From: Pseudomonadota bacterium
GTDB lineage: Bacteria > Desulfobacterota > Desulfobacteria > Desulfobacterales > Desulfosarcinaceae
Assembly: GCA_023435265.1 (NCBI GenBank)
Contig: JAEYRZ010000212.1
Location: 1-59,160, forward strand
Length of the DNA: 59,160 bases
Direction: 5' to 3'
Both the position numbers and the translations under genes were made by a program. Positions 33,869-42,212 of this stretch are shown here, in pieces. The notes under the pieces are model-generated. The model saw nothing but the letters and a program-made list of their open reading frames with translations, made no database searches and was not told the origin of the DNA. Position 1 is the first letter of the stretch. The number at the start of each line of letters is the position of its first letter.

Positions 33869-33888
33869 GGTCAAATCTTCGTTTGACC
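33869..33888. repeat. Hairpin overlapping the RAYT stop codon
   Basis: GGTCAAA-TCTTCG-TTTGACC is a 7-bp perfect stem at the 3' end of the transposase gene. Its GGTCAA core also occurs (as TTGACC) in the direct repeats at 35049-35094, so it may be a transposase recognition end. Confidence 0.55.
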
Positions 33889-34884
33889 TTCCCGGGCGGG
33901 CTCCGTTTGACATTTCTGGACAGAGATTTGAATTTGCCGTAATCGTCTTTGGAATGCGCTGTCGCGATTCAGTCGCTCCTTGATACGCATAACCGCGCTG
34001 CTCACCGAACTGTAATTCTGCATATCAAAGAGCGGTCCGATTCGGCTCAAAGGTTCTGCACGCAGGTTCCGAATGAGATAGATCGCTACATCACGAGGCT
34101 CGTTCACCTTCCCGCGGCGGACGCGCCTCAATTCATCCGCTCCGATACCGTAATATCGACAGACCTGCGCCACAACGTCATCCACTTCCGGAGTTAAACA
34201 CTTAGAGGCCGGGATCTGCTTATCCATCTTCTCCTTGGCGAACTGGTTTTTGACCCATGCAGTAAAAGCCTGATCTCCAAGCATCGAGGGCAGTTTGGCA
34301 AGATTGACAAGATTGAAAAGATCGAGCAGCCGCTCATCTTCCTCTTCGGCCATGAATTGCCGATAGGTCTTGACACGCGCGCCAGGCTGCGCGCTGATCA
34401 TCGCCAGCACGAAATCCTTGCTCAGCCAGCACCACTTTGGGGCTTTTGAAAGATACCCTTTATGGCTCGACCAGGCGTATAAATCGGCACGTACCACCAA
34501 CCCGGCCTTGACGGGGTTATTGTGGATATAACGGACCAGCTGAAGCAGGTAGCTTTCGGCATCGACCAGGACAGATTTATATCTCCCCCGGAACAACGTT
34601 CCGTCGAGGTGGTGGCGTCCATTGTACCTTTGGGTGTAGACGCCGTTGATATGGCGCATAAAGCGCGAAAGATTGGCGTCGGGGGTTTGCACCAGCAGGT
34701 GGTAGTGATTGGCCATCAAGCAATATGCGGCAACCCGCACATTGAAAAGCGCCGCGGATTCGATCAACAGGTCGATGAAATATTGATAGTCATCCCTTGC
34801 GATGTAAAGGTCATAGCCGAGCCGGGCCCGATTCATGACGTGGTGCCAGGCATTCGGATAGTCGATTCGCAACGGCCTTGCCAA
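33871..34884 (-). mobile_element. REP-associated tyrosine transposase (RAYT, Y1_Tnp) with DnaA-like C-terminal domain
   Basis: A 337-residue protein starting ARPLRIDYPNAWHHVMNRA, with the HUH pair in LMANHYHLLV and the catalytic Tyr region GVYTQRYNGRHHL, then LFRGRYKSVLVDAESYLLQL and YIHNNPVKAGLV. These are typical of IS200-like/RAYT transposases. The last 100 residues (VAIYLIRNLRAEPLSRIGPL, then SSVSSAVMRIKERL) resemble the DnaA C-terminal DNA-binding domain, as in longer RAYTs. The TTG at 34884 has AGAGGG upstream. A hairpin overlaps the stop and a tandem 23-bp repeat lies beyond the other end. Confidence 0.9.
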
Positions 34885-35048
34885 TAGCAGCCCTCTATTC
34901 CAGAAGGTCAATCGAAGATTTGATTCCTCAGGATACCGTGCACACGGACAATCAACTTGTAGAATCAACTTATAGAAGGAGAGGTTGAGATTCTTATATT
35001 GGAATCGGATTCAAATCTCAACCGGAGATTGCCCCGGCTGCAAAGCCA

Positions 35049-35094
35049 AACGGAGACTTGACCCCCTGGACAACGGAGACTTGACCCCCTGGAC
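35049..35094. repeat. Two exact tandem copies of a 23-bp sequence
   Basis: 35049-35071 and 35072-35094 are identical; each holds GGAGACTTGACCCCCTGG. They lie between the transposase region and the CBS gene stop. Confidence 0.85.
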
Positions 35095-35096
35095 CC

Positions 35097-35546
35097 CTAG
35101 CGCAGGAAGGTCTTGAGCACGTCTTCTTTGCCGATGATGCCGACCAGGCGGCCGTCTTGCACGACCGGGAGGGTGTGGAAGTTCTTGTCCACCATCAGGG
35201 CTGCGATTGTTTCCAGGCTGGTTTCCGGGGATACCGTGACCGGATCGGGGGTCATGGCGTCGGCGACGGTGAGCGCGGCGATCTTGCGAACCTCTTTTTC
35301 CCACTGCTTGCTTGAACTCAGCGGGATGTAGCCTCCAAGCATGGTGAACAACGAGGGGACCGGCAATCGCTTCTGCTGGGCGACGAGATCGCTCTGGCAC
35401 AAGATGCCCACCACGCGCCCCGCATCGTTCACCACCGGGGCGCCGTTGATCCCCTTTTCGAGAAGCGCTCTGGCGGCCTCCAGAATTTCGGTTTCGGGGG
35501 CGAGTGTGACGACATCGGTGCTCATGATCTCTTTGGCGGTGACCAT
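35097..35546 (-). CDS. Tandem CBS-domain protein
   Basis: A 149-residue protein composed of two CBS motifs: KEIMSTDVVTLAPETEILEA...GINGAPVVNDAGRVVGIL and VADAMTPDPVTVSPETSLE...HTLPVVQDGRLVGIIGKED (each shown in part). CBS pairs bind adenosine nucleotides and regulate partner proteins. AAGGAGG precedes the start. No partner is adjacent. Confidence 0.92.
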   Translation of the reverse strand: MVTAKEIMSTDVVTLAPETEILEAARALLEKGINGAPVVNDAGRVVGILCQSDLVAQQKRLPVPSLFTMLGGYIPLSSSKQWEKEVRKIAALTVADAMTPDPVTVSPETSLETIAALMVDKNFHTLPVVQDGRLVGIIGKEDVLKTFLR

Positions 35547-35708
35547 GGACCCTCCTTCGCTTCAGGAGCCCGGGGCGCGTGCGGCAGATAAAGTCGGATC
35601 TTCCCCGCCGGCGTTCCGGGCGGGTGCTCCTTGGTGACGGTTCTCGAATTCAACATCGTTGCCGCCCATCGCATTGTCAAGCAAAACAAAACATCCGCAT
35701 TGCGGCGA

Positions 35709-36299
35709 TCATCGTCCCATCCGGAGGCCGTCCGTGACATGTTCGATCTTTCTCACCGAAAAAAAATCGAGCACGCTGAGACCGACCAGGGGTATCTTTT
35801 TCGTGAGCCGCTGGATTTGAGGCAAGCCCTCCAGGTCGACGAGGAACCGTCCGCACGTCCTGTCGAACTGCGCTTGCGCGACCCGCCCGTTTTTTGAAAT
35901 CCTCACCAGCAGCATTCGCTGGATCCAACCGCCGGCCACAAGGGATGCGATTTTCCCGGCCAGGTTCGCGCCCCGGGTTTGCTCGTTCTGGATTCGGACC
36001 TCGATGGTCTGCCGCCGGCTGTCGATGCACGTTTCGGATACCTCGACCCGCAAACGCATGTTCAACCGCACGCCGTACCGCGCCAGCGCGAGTTCGAGCC
36101 GAACACCGTCGGCGTTGAAATCCGAGCGGGCCAGCGTCACACCTTTCTCCGCGGCTACGGCCTTTTCGAGCTGAGGGCGCAACAGGCCCGCCGGGATCAG
36201 CAGGCTTCCTTTCTTCAGCTCTGCGATGAAATCGGGCTGAAGTCCGATATCCATCAGGTAGCGGTAGACGGGTTTTTCAACCAGGTCGCGCAACGCCAT
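35709..36299 (-). CDS. Hypothetical protein, alpha/beta, 196 residues
   Basis: Not recognised. The N-terminus MALRDLVEKPVYRYLMDIGL is helical. The middle holds alternating strands (VRLELALARYGVRLNMRLRV), and a basic stretch follows (SRRQTIEVRIQNEQTRG). No signal peptide or clear membrane helix is seen, although AGKIASLVAGGWIQRML could be amphipathic. GAGGAGG lies nine bases before the start. Codon use resembles its neighbours, supporting a real gene. Confidence 0.7.
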   Translation of the reverse strand: MALRDLVEKPVYRYLMDIGLQPDFIAELKKGSLLIPAGLLRPQLEKAVAAEKGVTLARSDFNADGVRLELALARYGVRLNMRLRVEVSETCIDSRRQTIEVRIQNEQTRGANLAGKIASLVAGGWIQRMLLVRISKNGRVAQAQFDRTCGRFLVDLEGLPQIQRLTKKIPLVGLSVLDFFSVRKIEHVTDGLRMGR

Positions 36300-36607
36300 C
36301 GTCGAAGACCTCCTCGGTCATGAATCAGGCTTTCGAAGCCTTCTGCGGCGACGATGGTATTGGCGGTTTGCCGGCACGTCAACCCCCGCCTGCGGCATAC
36401 GCAACCCGGATGACGCCGCCTTCGGCATGCCGGTGCGATAGGAGGACTGCCGTACATTACTTCCCCATTTCAGGCATCCGCATAAATTTATATTAAAGTT
36501 TGCAGCGGGCGCGCCGAAATAGATGCAAAGCACCCGTCCGGGTTGAATTACAGCCCGCCTCGAACCCTTAAAATTTATTTTCCAGGTTTTTGCCGGAAGG
36601 ACTGCTC
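36300..36607. other. Divergent intergenic region
   Basis: No gene seen. An AT-rich patch around 36480-36500 (ATAAATTTATATTAAAG) may contain promoter elements for the plus-strand gene at 36608. Confidence 0.45.
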
Positions 36608-36883
36608 ATGGCCGTCAACTTCAAAGTATCCGCCCTGAGGCGCGATTTGAATCTCCATTTGAATTTGTCCGGAGACTTCGACAGCGCATCCGCCTACACC
36701 CTGCTCAATGTGATGCTCCGCAACATCGCCAAGTGCGACAATGCCTTCATCAACACCAACGGTTTGGGATCGGTTGAAAACTGCGGCGTGGACGTCTTCA
36801 CCCTCAACGCGAAGAAACTGATCCGGAATCTGAAAACCCTCGAGATCACCGGCCGCTTTAAAGAACGCTTTCACGATAATTAA
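36608..36883 (+). CDS. Hypothetical small protein, possibly STAS-like
   Basis: A 91-residue protein, MAVNFKVSALRRDLNLHLNL at the start, then SGDFDSASAYTLLNVMLRN and FINTNGLGSVENCGVDVFTL. The strand-helix pattern with a central GDFD and G-rich turn is reminiscent of STAS/anti-sigma antagonist folds, but similarity is too weak to assign. AAGGA precedes the ATG, which is preferred over one six codons upstream. Confidence 0.65.
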   Translation: MAVNFKVSALRRDLNLHLNLSGDFDSASAYTLLNVMLRNIAKCDNAFINTNGLGSVENCGVDVFTLNAKKLIRNLKTLEITGRFKERFHDN

Positions 36884-37077
36884 CGACCGGAGCACCTCTC
36901 CCGCAGCCATCGATCGAGCGCCGCATTTTCGACGCCGCGGCCCTGAGTGCATTCGCTCTGAGCACGGCCGCCGTGAACCTTCTTTTGCGCGCGGCAGCCC
37001 GAAACCCATGTGCCGCCGATCCAACCGTCGTCGCTGCAGATCAAACCGGCGACTCAAAACGGTCTCCTGCGCTGGCG

Positions 37078-38343
37078 CTAAGCCCGATTGTCTTCGCCCA
37101 GCACCCCGAACACCGCGTCGACCTCCGCCACGGCCGCACGCAGCGCCGTGCGCCGATCGGACGGCAGCGCACCGGAGGCATCCTCCCGTGCGGCCGCGAG
37201 CAACTGTTCGGTCACCGCGTCGAAAGCCCCTGCATAATCAAGGTTGTCGTTCATGTGCGCCTCGAACGCGGTGCGGACCGCTCCGTCCGGCTTCGCACCG
37301 TTTCTTTCTTCTTTCGCTCCAGGCCCGGACATCGCTTTCAGCAGCGCCCGCGTGCGGCGGCGGATGCGGTCCAGGCGGCCGGCGCACTGTTCCAGACGTG
37401 ATAGACGCATGTCCAGCGGTTCGCGAAAAGGTCCGTAGAGCAGAAAAAAACGGATGTGGCGCGGCAGAAAACCAATGCCCAGAAGATCGTCGATGTAGGT
37501 GACGTTGTTTCTGGACTTGGACATTTTGACCCCGTCGACGAGCAAGTGCCCGCCGTGCACCCAGAAAGGACAGAAGGTTCCCCCGAAGGCGCCTTCCATC
37601 ACGGCCCGGGTGTAATCATGGTGCCGGTAGAGGTTGTCGATGCCGCCGGCGTGGATGTCGATCCGATGCCCCAGGTGCTTTTCGATCATCGCTGCATCCT
37701 GGATGTTCCAGGCCGGGCGCCCTTCCCCGATTTCGGTATCCCACCACACCTCGCCGGGAGTATCCCGGCGCTTGTGCCAGAGAATGAAATCGCCCAGGTT
37801 CCAGCGCTGGCCCGGGTAGGTATCGCGGTGGAAGCGCACCTTGCGCTTCGGCCAGCGGCGCATGTCCAGTCCGTACAGACGTCCGAAGCCTTTGTAGGTC
37901 AATGGGTCGAAAAAGACTTCGCCCTCGTGCCGGTAGGCATGTCCCCGTTCGATCAAGCGCCGGATCAGGCGCACCGCCGCCCCCACGCTGGTCGAGGCGC
38001 GCGGGATCGTATCGGGCAGGCGGATGCCCAGCAGCGCGCACTCCTTGAAAAAAGCCTCTTCCACCGGACGGCGCAGCACCGCAACGTCGACGCCCTTTTC
38101 AGCGGCCTCGTCGACGGCCTTGTCCTCGACATCCGTGAAGTTGATCACGCGTTCGACCGCAAGACCTCGGTACTCCAGGTATTTCTGCAGCACATCTTCG
38201 AAAAGGAAGGTGCGGTAATTGCCAAGGTGCTGCCGGCGATAAACGCTTGGACCGCAGGAGAAGAATTTGACGCTCCCTGCGCCGCGCGGCGTAAAGCGCT
38301 CCTGTCTGTCGGTGAGGGTGTTGTACAGCTTCAGCTGCCCCAT
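37078..38343 (-). CDS. Divergent cysteinyl-tRNA synthetase-like protein with altered zinc site
   Basis: A 421-residue class I synthetase fold aligned over its length to CysRS: LYNTLTDRQERFTP, the HIGH region SCGPSVYRRQHLGNYRT (HIGH reads HLGN), NFTDVEDKAV, WHKRRD and VKMSKSRNN (KMSKS). Of the four zinc ligands of E. coli CysRS, Cys28 (SCGPSVY) and His234 (first His of RHHDYT) remain. Cys209 is replaced (WHIECSAM reads WNIQDAAM) and Glu238 is replaced by Thr (HHENE reads HHDYT). Loss of the cysteine-sensing zinc suggests a paralogue with another substrate, not the housekeeping enzyme. Start chosen at MGQLKLYNTL. Confidence 0.8.
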   Translation of the reverse strand: MGQLKLYNTLTDRQERFTPRGAGSVKFFSCGPSVYRRQHLGNYRTFLFEDVLQKYLEYRGLAVERVINFTDVEDKAVDEAAEKGVDVAVLRRPVEEAFFKECALLGIRLPDTIPRASTSVGAAVRLIRRLIERGHAYRHEGEVFFDPLTYKGFGRLYGLDMRRWPKRKVRFHRDTYPGQRWNLGDFILWHKRRDTPGEVWWDTEIGEGRPAWNIQDAAMIEKHLGHRIDIHAGGIDNLYRHHDYTRAVMEGAFGGTFCPFWVHGGHLLVDGVKMSKSRNNVTYIDDLLGIGFLPRHIRFFLLYGPFREPLDMRLSRLEQCAGRLDRIRRRTRALLKAMSGPGAKEERNGAKPDGAVRTAFEAHMNDNLDYAGAFDAVTEQLLAAAREDASGALPSDRRTALRAAVAEVDAVFGVLGEDNRA

Positions 38344-38572
38344 CGCGTTCCCGGTCTGTCCCCATTCGCATCCGTGGGGAAAATTCTGTTTACGTTGCCC
38401 GTGCGCGTTCCCCGTTATGGACACCGGACGCTGCCGGATTCACTGCACCTGCGGCAGTGCCGCGACATCATCCTGCACTGCACCGGCGACTTATAGAAAT
38501 AAGCCGGGTCGGAGGTCGGTGCGATTCTGCGCGTGGATGTCAAGCAACCGATTGCCTGCAAACCGAAAACAA

Positions 38573-38800
38573 TTACCGGCAGCCCTGACCCGCCCCCGGA
38601 ATACATTCCAGCCTTCTTTTTTTTACCACGGGAGGCACATCGGCATCGGGGGATTGTTTTCTGAGCCACCTTATTTTTCCCGTTTGTGCCAGGTACCTGA
38701 CCGTCTCGGATATTTGAGTGGTGTCGATTTCGGGTTGATCGTGCAATACGCTGATAAGATCGTACAAACTGGTTTTGACCTCTGCCGTTCGGCGACGCAT
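38573..38800 (-). CDS. Hypothetical 75-residue basic protein
   Basis: The frame begins MRRRTAEVKTSLYDLISVLH and contains TQISETVRYLAQTGKIRWLR. It is mostly helical and basic with no recognised domain. A strong AGGAAAG precedes the ATG. It lies between the selenocysteine methyltransferase and the CysRS-like gene on the same strand and may be part of that unit. Confidence 0.5.
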   Translation of the reverse strand: MRRRTAEVKTSLYDLISVLHDQPEIDTTQISETVRYLAQTGKIRWLRKQSPDADVPPVVKKRRLECIPGAGQGCR

Positions 38801-38853
38801 ACGCTTTCCTTTCCTGTTGGGTTGCGTCCCATTAAAGCGTATTGCGAAACACG

Positions 38854-38883
38854 GAACAATGGGAGTAAACCCCTATATTGTTC
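38854..38883. repeat. Hairpin between methyltransferase and small gene
   Basis: GAACAAT (38854-38860) pairs with ATTGTTC (38877-38883), with an inner GGG/CCC. It lies after the methyltransferase stop and before the small ORF and could be a terminator without a U tract or an operator. Confidence 0.5.
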
Positions 38884-38944
38884 GTTCCGAAACGTGCAAA
38901 ATGAATCTCCGTCATTCGCCTTCGCCCATTTATATGCTCAGGTT

Positions 38945-39739
38945 TCAATGCACTGGACTGCGTTTTATTGCGCGCATGCTGATCCCTCTGGCTCCGAAGT
39001 CAAGTGCGCTCGACGGATGGGGAACATCTTCGAAGATCGTGTGCCGTTGAGAGATCTCAGCCTTCGTGAATCCAGCGCCACGGACGATCTCAATCAGGTC
39101 TGCTTCCAGCAGCCCCCCTGCGATTCAGCCGGTCCACAGCGATATGTCGTCCAAAGCCTCGCGGGTCATTCTTTTCTGAATGGCGATATCCCCGATGAAT
39201 AGACGACCACCCGGCTTGAGCACCCGTGACCATTCGTTCAACGTTTTATCTTTATCCGGCGTCATGTTCAGCACGCCGTTGCTGATGACGACGTCGGCGA
39301 ACCCATCCGGCACCGGCAAGTCATCGGCAAGGCCATGAACGAACGCCACATTTCTGTTTCCGAGCGATACGGCCCCGTTTCGAGCTTTTTCAATCATCTC
39401 GGCCGTCATGTCGATCCCGACGACCCGCCCCTTGGGCCCCACTAGATTTGCGGCAATCAAGGAATCGAATCCCGCCCCGGATCCGACATCGACGACCACA
39501 TCGCCCGGGTGGATCGGACCGAGACAAAAAGGATTGCCGGTGCCGGCAAATGAGGCGATATTCTCTTCGGGCAGCGACGCATACAGTTCCGGATCGTATC
39601 CGATGCGGGTTAAGGCTTCTCGCCCGGTATGGAAGTGATACCCTTTATGTGGATCGATCGCCACCTCCGAGTATTCCGCCTTGATCGCTTTGCGCAACAC
39701 ATCGGCCGGTATATTGGTAATGTACTGTAGAATATCCAT
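38945..39739 (-). CDS. Selenocysteine-containing SAM methyltransferase (ArsM/UbiE type), UGA at codon 205
   Basis: The ATG at 39739 (GGGAG upstream) begins MDILQYITNIPADVLRKAI. SAM motifs follow: VVVDVGSGAGFDSLIAAN (motif I), GIDMTAEMIEKAR and VVISNGVLNMTPDK. The frame meets UGA (39125-39127) in DISLWTG-UGA-IAGGLLEADLIEIVRGAGF and then stays open 60 more codons, through ISQRHTIFEDVPHPSSALDF, to TGA. ArsM-like methyltransferases carry LWTGCIAG at this point, so UGA stands for the conserved Cys as Sec205. Stopping there would remove the last 60 residues of the fold. A SECIS-like hairpin follows. Arsenite is the obvious candidate substrate, but other methyltransferases share the motif. Confidence 0.88.
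39095..39127 (-). promoter_or_regulatory. Candidate bacterial SECIS for the methyltransferase
   Basis: After UGA, CTGC-TGGAA-GCAG forms an inner stem whose loop starts 17 nt downstream with G in second position. An outer CAGG/CCTG stem extends it to 39095-39120. Confidence 0.7.
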
Positions 39740-39978
39740 ACGATCTCCCTGCAAGAAGGTTCCAGACGCTAAGATTTAACAATGCAGGTATCTGAAATGC
39801 TCGAATACGGTGCTTGGCGCACCGGTGTGCCGGGGTGCTCGGGCATACCTGAACGTGCCATTGCCCGCCACTGGAACTTTCCAGATAACCGCATTAACAA
39901 TAGTGATGGACGCGGCTGAATGGAAGGCGGGTTCTGGCACGTCCGGCAAGGAGCTCGCGCTCGATTGTTTCGATGAAC

Positions 39979-42195
39979 TTATCGCGTGGATGATTGACCC
40001 ACTGACCGGTTTGCTGCTGAGTCGCGTGGGAGCGGCCTGCCGCGCCGGCATTCCGGGGCGGCGGGAGTGTCGGAGAACGCACTGCCGACGACCTGTTCGA
40101 ACCGGCACAGATCCGCGATGGGAATATGGCACAGGATACGGTGCCCGTTTGCGCTCTGGCGCCAGGGCGGCTTTTGCCGCCGGCAGATAAGACCATTGTC
40201 CGGCAGCATTTCCTTGCGCGGGCAGCGGGTGTGAAAACGGCAGCCGGCAGGCGGATTCAATGCGCTGGGCACATTGCCGCTCAGACGGATATCGGCCCTG
40301 CGGGCATCCGGGTCGGGGATCGGAATGGCCGAGAGCAGCGCTTCCGTATAGGGGTGATACGGCGGTGCGTAGATCGACTCCGCCGGTCCGATTTCCACGA
40401 TCTTGCCCAGATACATCACCGCGATCTGATCCGAGAAGTAACGCACCACGCTCAGGTCGTGGGCGATGAAAATCATGGAAGTGCCGAAGGTGTGCTGAAT
40501 TTCGAGCAACAGGTTGATCACCGCGGCCTGAACGGACACGTCCAGCGCGGAGACCGGCTCGTCGCAGATGATCAGATCGGGCCGGCTGGCCAGGGCGCGG
40601 GCGATGCCGACGCGCTGCTTTTCGCCGCCGCTGAGCTGGCGCGGCAGCCGGTCGTAGTAGCTTTTGCCCAACCGGACGGCCTTGAGCAGCCGCAGCACTT
40701 CACTTTTGACCTGGTTCGGCGGTACGGTTTTGAACCGCTTGATGGGCCGGCCGATCTGGCGCCCGACGGTGTAGGCGGGGTTCAGGGTCGAATCGGGATT
40801 CTGGAATACCATCTGCATTTCGCGGATCAGCCCGCTGTCGCGGGCGGTCACCGGGCCGGTGATGGAGAGGTCCAGGAAAGTCATGTCGCCGCCGCTGATC
40901 TCTTCCAGGCCGATGAGCCCCTTGACCAGTGAAGACTTCCCGCAGCCCGATTCGCCCACCACCCCCAAGGTATGCCCTTTGGCCAGGCGCAGACTCACAT
41001 CGTCCACGGCCTTGACGAATTTCTTTTCCCCCAGGCCGAACAGGCCGACGATGGAATCGGATTCCTGAGGGTAGTATAGTTTAAGGTTTTGGATTTCCAG
41101 CACGTCGCCGCCGCCCGGATCAGGAGCCTGCTCCTGCCGTGCGTCGAAAAAGTTCCGGCGCCCATCCAGGTCGGTGTCATCTTCCAGCTTTCCGGCAAAA
41201 AAGCAGCGCGCACCGTGCTCCGGCCCCAGTCCCCGCATGGACGGCCGTGCGTTCCGGCAGGCATCGACGGCATAATCGCAGCGCGGCGCGAAAATACAGG
41301 CCTCCCGCGGCCGTTCGGCAGGCGGGGGGACCCGCCCGCGGATGGGCTTGAGCAGCGATTCGAGTTTGCTTTCGCCCAGGCGCGGGACGGCGGCGATCAG
41401 GCCTTTGGTATAGGGGTGACCGGGGTTGGCGAAGATATCGCGCACCAGGCCGGTCTCGACCATCTGCCCGGCATACATCACGCCTACGCGGTCGCTGACG
41501 CGCGCCACCACGCCCAAATTGTGGGTGATGAAGAGATTGGCCGTCCTGAATTCGGCTTTCAACTCTTCGACAAGGTCGAGGACGGCCGCCTCCACGGTCA
41601 CGTCCAGCGCGGTGGTGGGTTCATCCATGATCAGCAGGGCCGGATGGTTCAGCATGGCCATGGCGATGACCACGCGCTGCTGCTGGCCGCCGGAGATCTG
41701 GTGCGGATATCGCCGCATGATGTCCAGCGGATCGGGCATATGGACCCGCTCGAGCATCGCCGCCGCCTGATCACGGGCGTCGCGATTGGAAATGCTGCGG
41801 TGGCAGGTGAGCACTTCGGTCATTTGCTCGCCCAGGCGCATTGCCGGATTGAGCGCCTGCATGGGATCCTGGAACACCATGGCGATGCGGTCGCCGCGCA
41901 GCGCCTTGAGCTCGCTTTGGGACTTGCCGGTCAGGTCGTCGCCCTGGAAGCGGATCCGGCCGCCGGCAATCCGGCCGTTGCGGCCGAGAAAATTCACGAT
42001 GCCGAAAGCGATGGTGCTTTTGCCGCAGCCCGATTCGCCAACCAGGGCAAGCGTCTCGCCCTGCGACACGCAAAACGAGATATCCCGAACCGCCTCTACG
42101 ATGCCTTTGCGCGTCCGGTAGGCGATGGAGAGGTTTTCGACTTCCAGAATCGGTGCTTTGCCTTCAACGTTCGTACAGGCTTTCGTTTTCATCAT
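39979..42195 (-). CDS. Fused oligopeptide-type ABC ATPase (DppD-DppF in one chain)
   Basis: A 738-residue protein with two complete OppD/F-type ATPases. The first: Walker A GESGCGKST (about residue 48), signature ISGGQQQR, Walker B LLIMDEPTTALD, and a Cys-rich C-terminal region CIFAPRCDYAVDAC. The second: Walker A GESGCGKSS (about 408), signature LSGGEKQR, Walker B LIICDEPVSALD, and CRFHTRCP near 680. The FeS/nickel-peptide-type Cys stretch occurs twice. Usually these are two genes. The start ATG-ATG at 42195 is 18 bases from dppC, and the open frame continuing upstream is not coding. About 40 extra residues follow the usual end. Confidence 0.9.
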   Translation of the reverse strand: MMKTKACTNVEGKAPILEVENLSIAYRTRKGIVEAVRDISFCVSQGETLALVGESGCGKSTIAFGIVNFLGRNGRIAGGRIRFQGDDLTGKSQSELKALRGDRIAMVFQDPMQALNPAMRLGEQMTEVLTCHRSISNRDARDQAAAMLERVHMPDPLDIMRRYPHQISGGQQQRVVIAMAMLNHPALLIMDEPTTALDVTVEAAVLDLVEELKAEFRTANLFITHNLGVVARVSDRVGVMYAGQMVETGLVRDIFANPGHPYTKGLIAAVPRLGESKLESLLKPIRGRVPPPAERPREACIFAPRCDYAVDACRNARPSMRGLGPEHGARCFFAGKLEDDTDLDGRRNFFDARQEQAPDPGGGDVLEIQNLKLYYPQESDSIVGLFGLGEKKFVKAVDDVSLRLAKGHTLGVVGESGCGKSSLVKGLIGLEEISGGDMTFLDLSITGPVTARDSGLIREMQMVFQNPDSTLNPAYTVGRQIGRPIKRFKTVPPNQVKSEVLRLLKAVRLGKSYYDRLPRQLSGGEKQRVGIARALASRPDLIICDEPVSALDVSVQAAVINLLLEIQHTFGTSMIFIAHDLSVVRYFSDQIAVMYLGKIVEIGPAESIYAPPYHPYTEALLSAIPIPDPDARRADIRLSGNVPSALNPPAGCRFHTRCPRKEMLPDNGLICRRQKPPWRQSANGHRILCHIPIADLCRFEQVVGSAFSDTPAAPECRRGRPLPRDSAANRSVGQSSTR

Positions 42196-42212
42196 CGACT
42201 TTCGCGGTGCGG

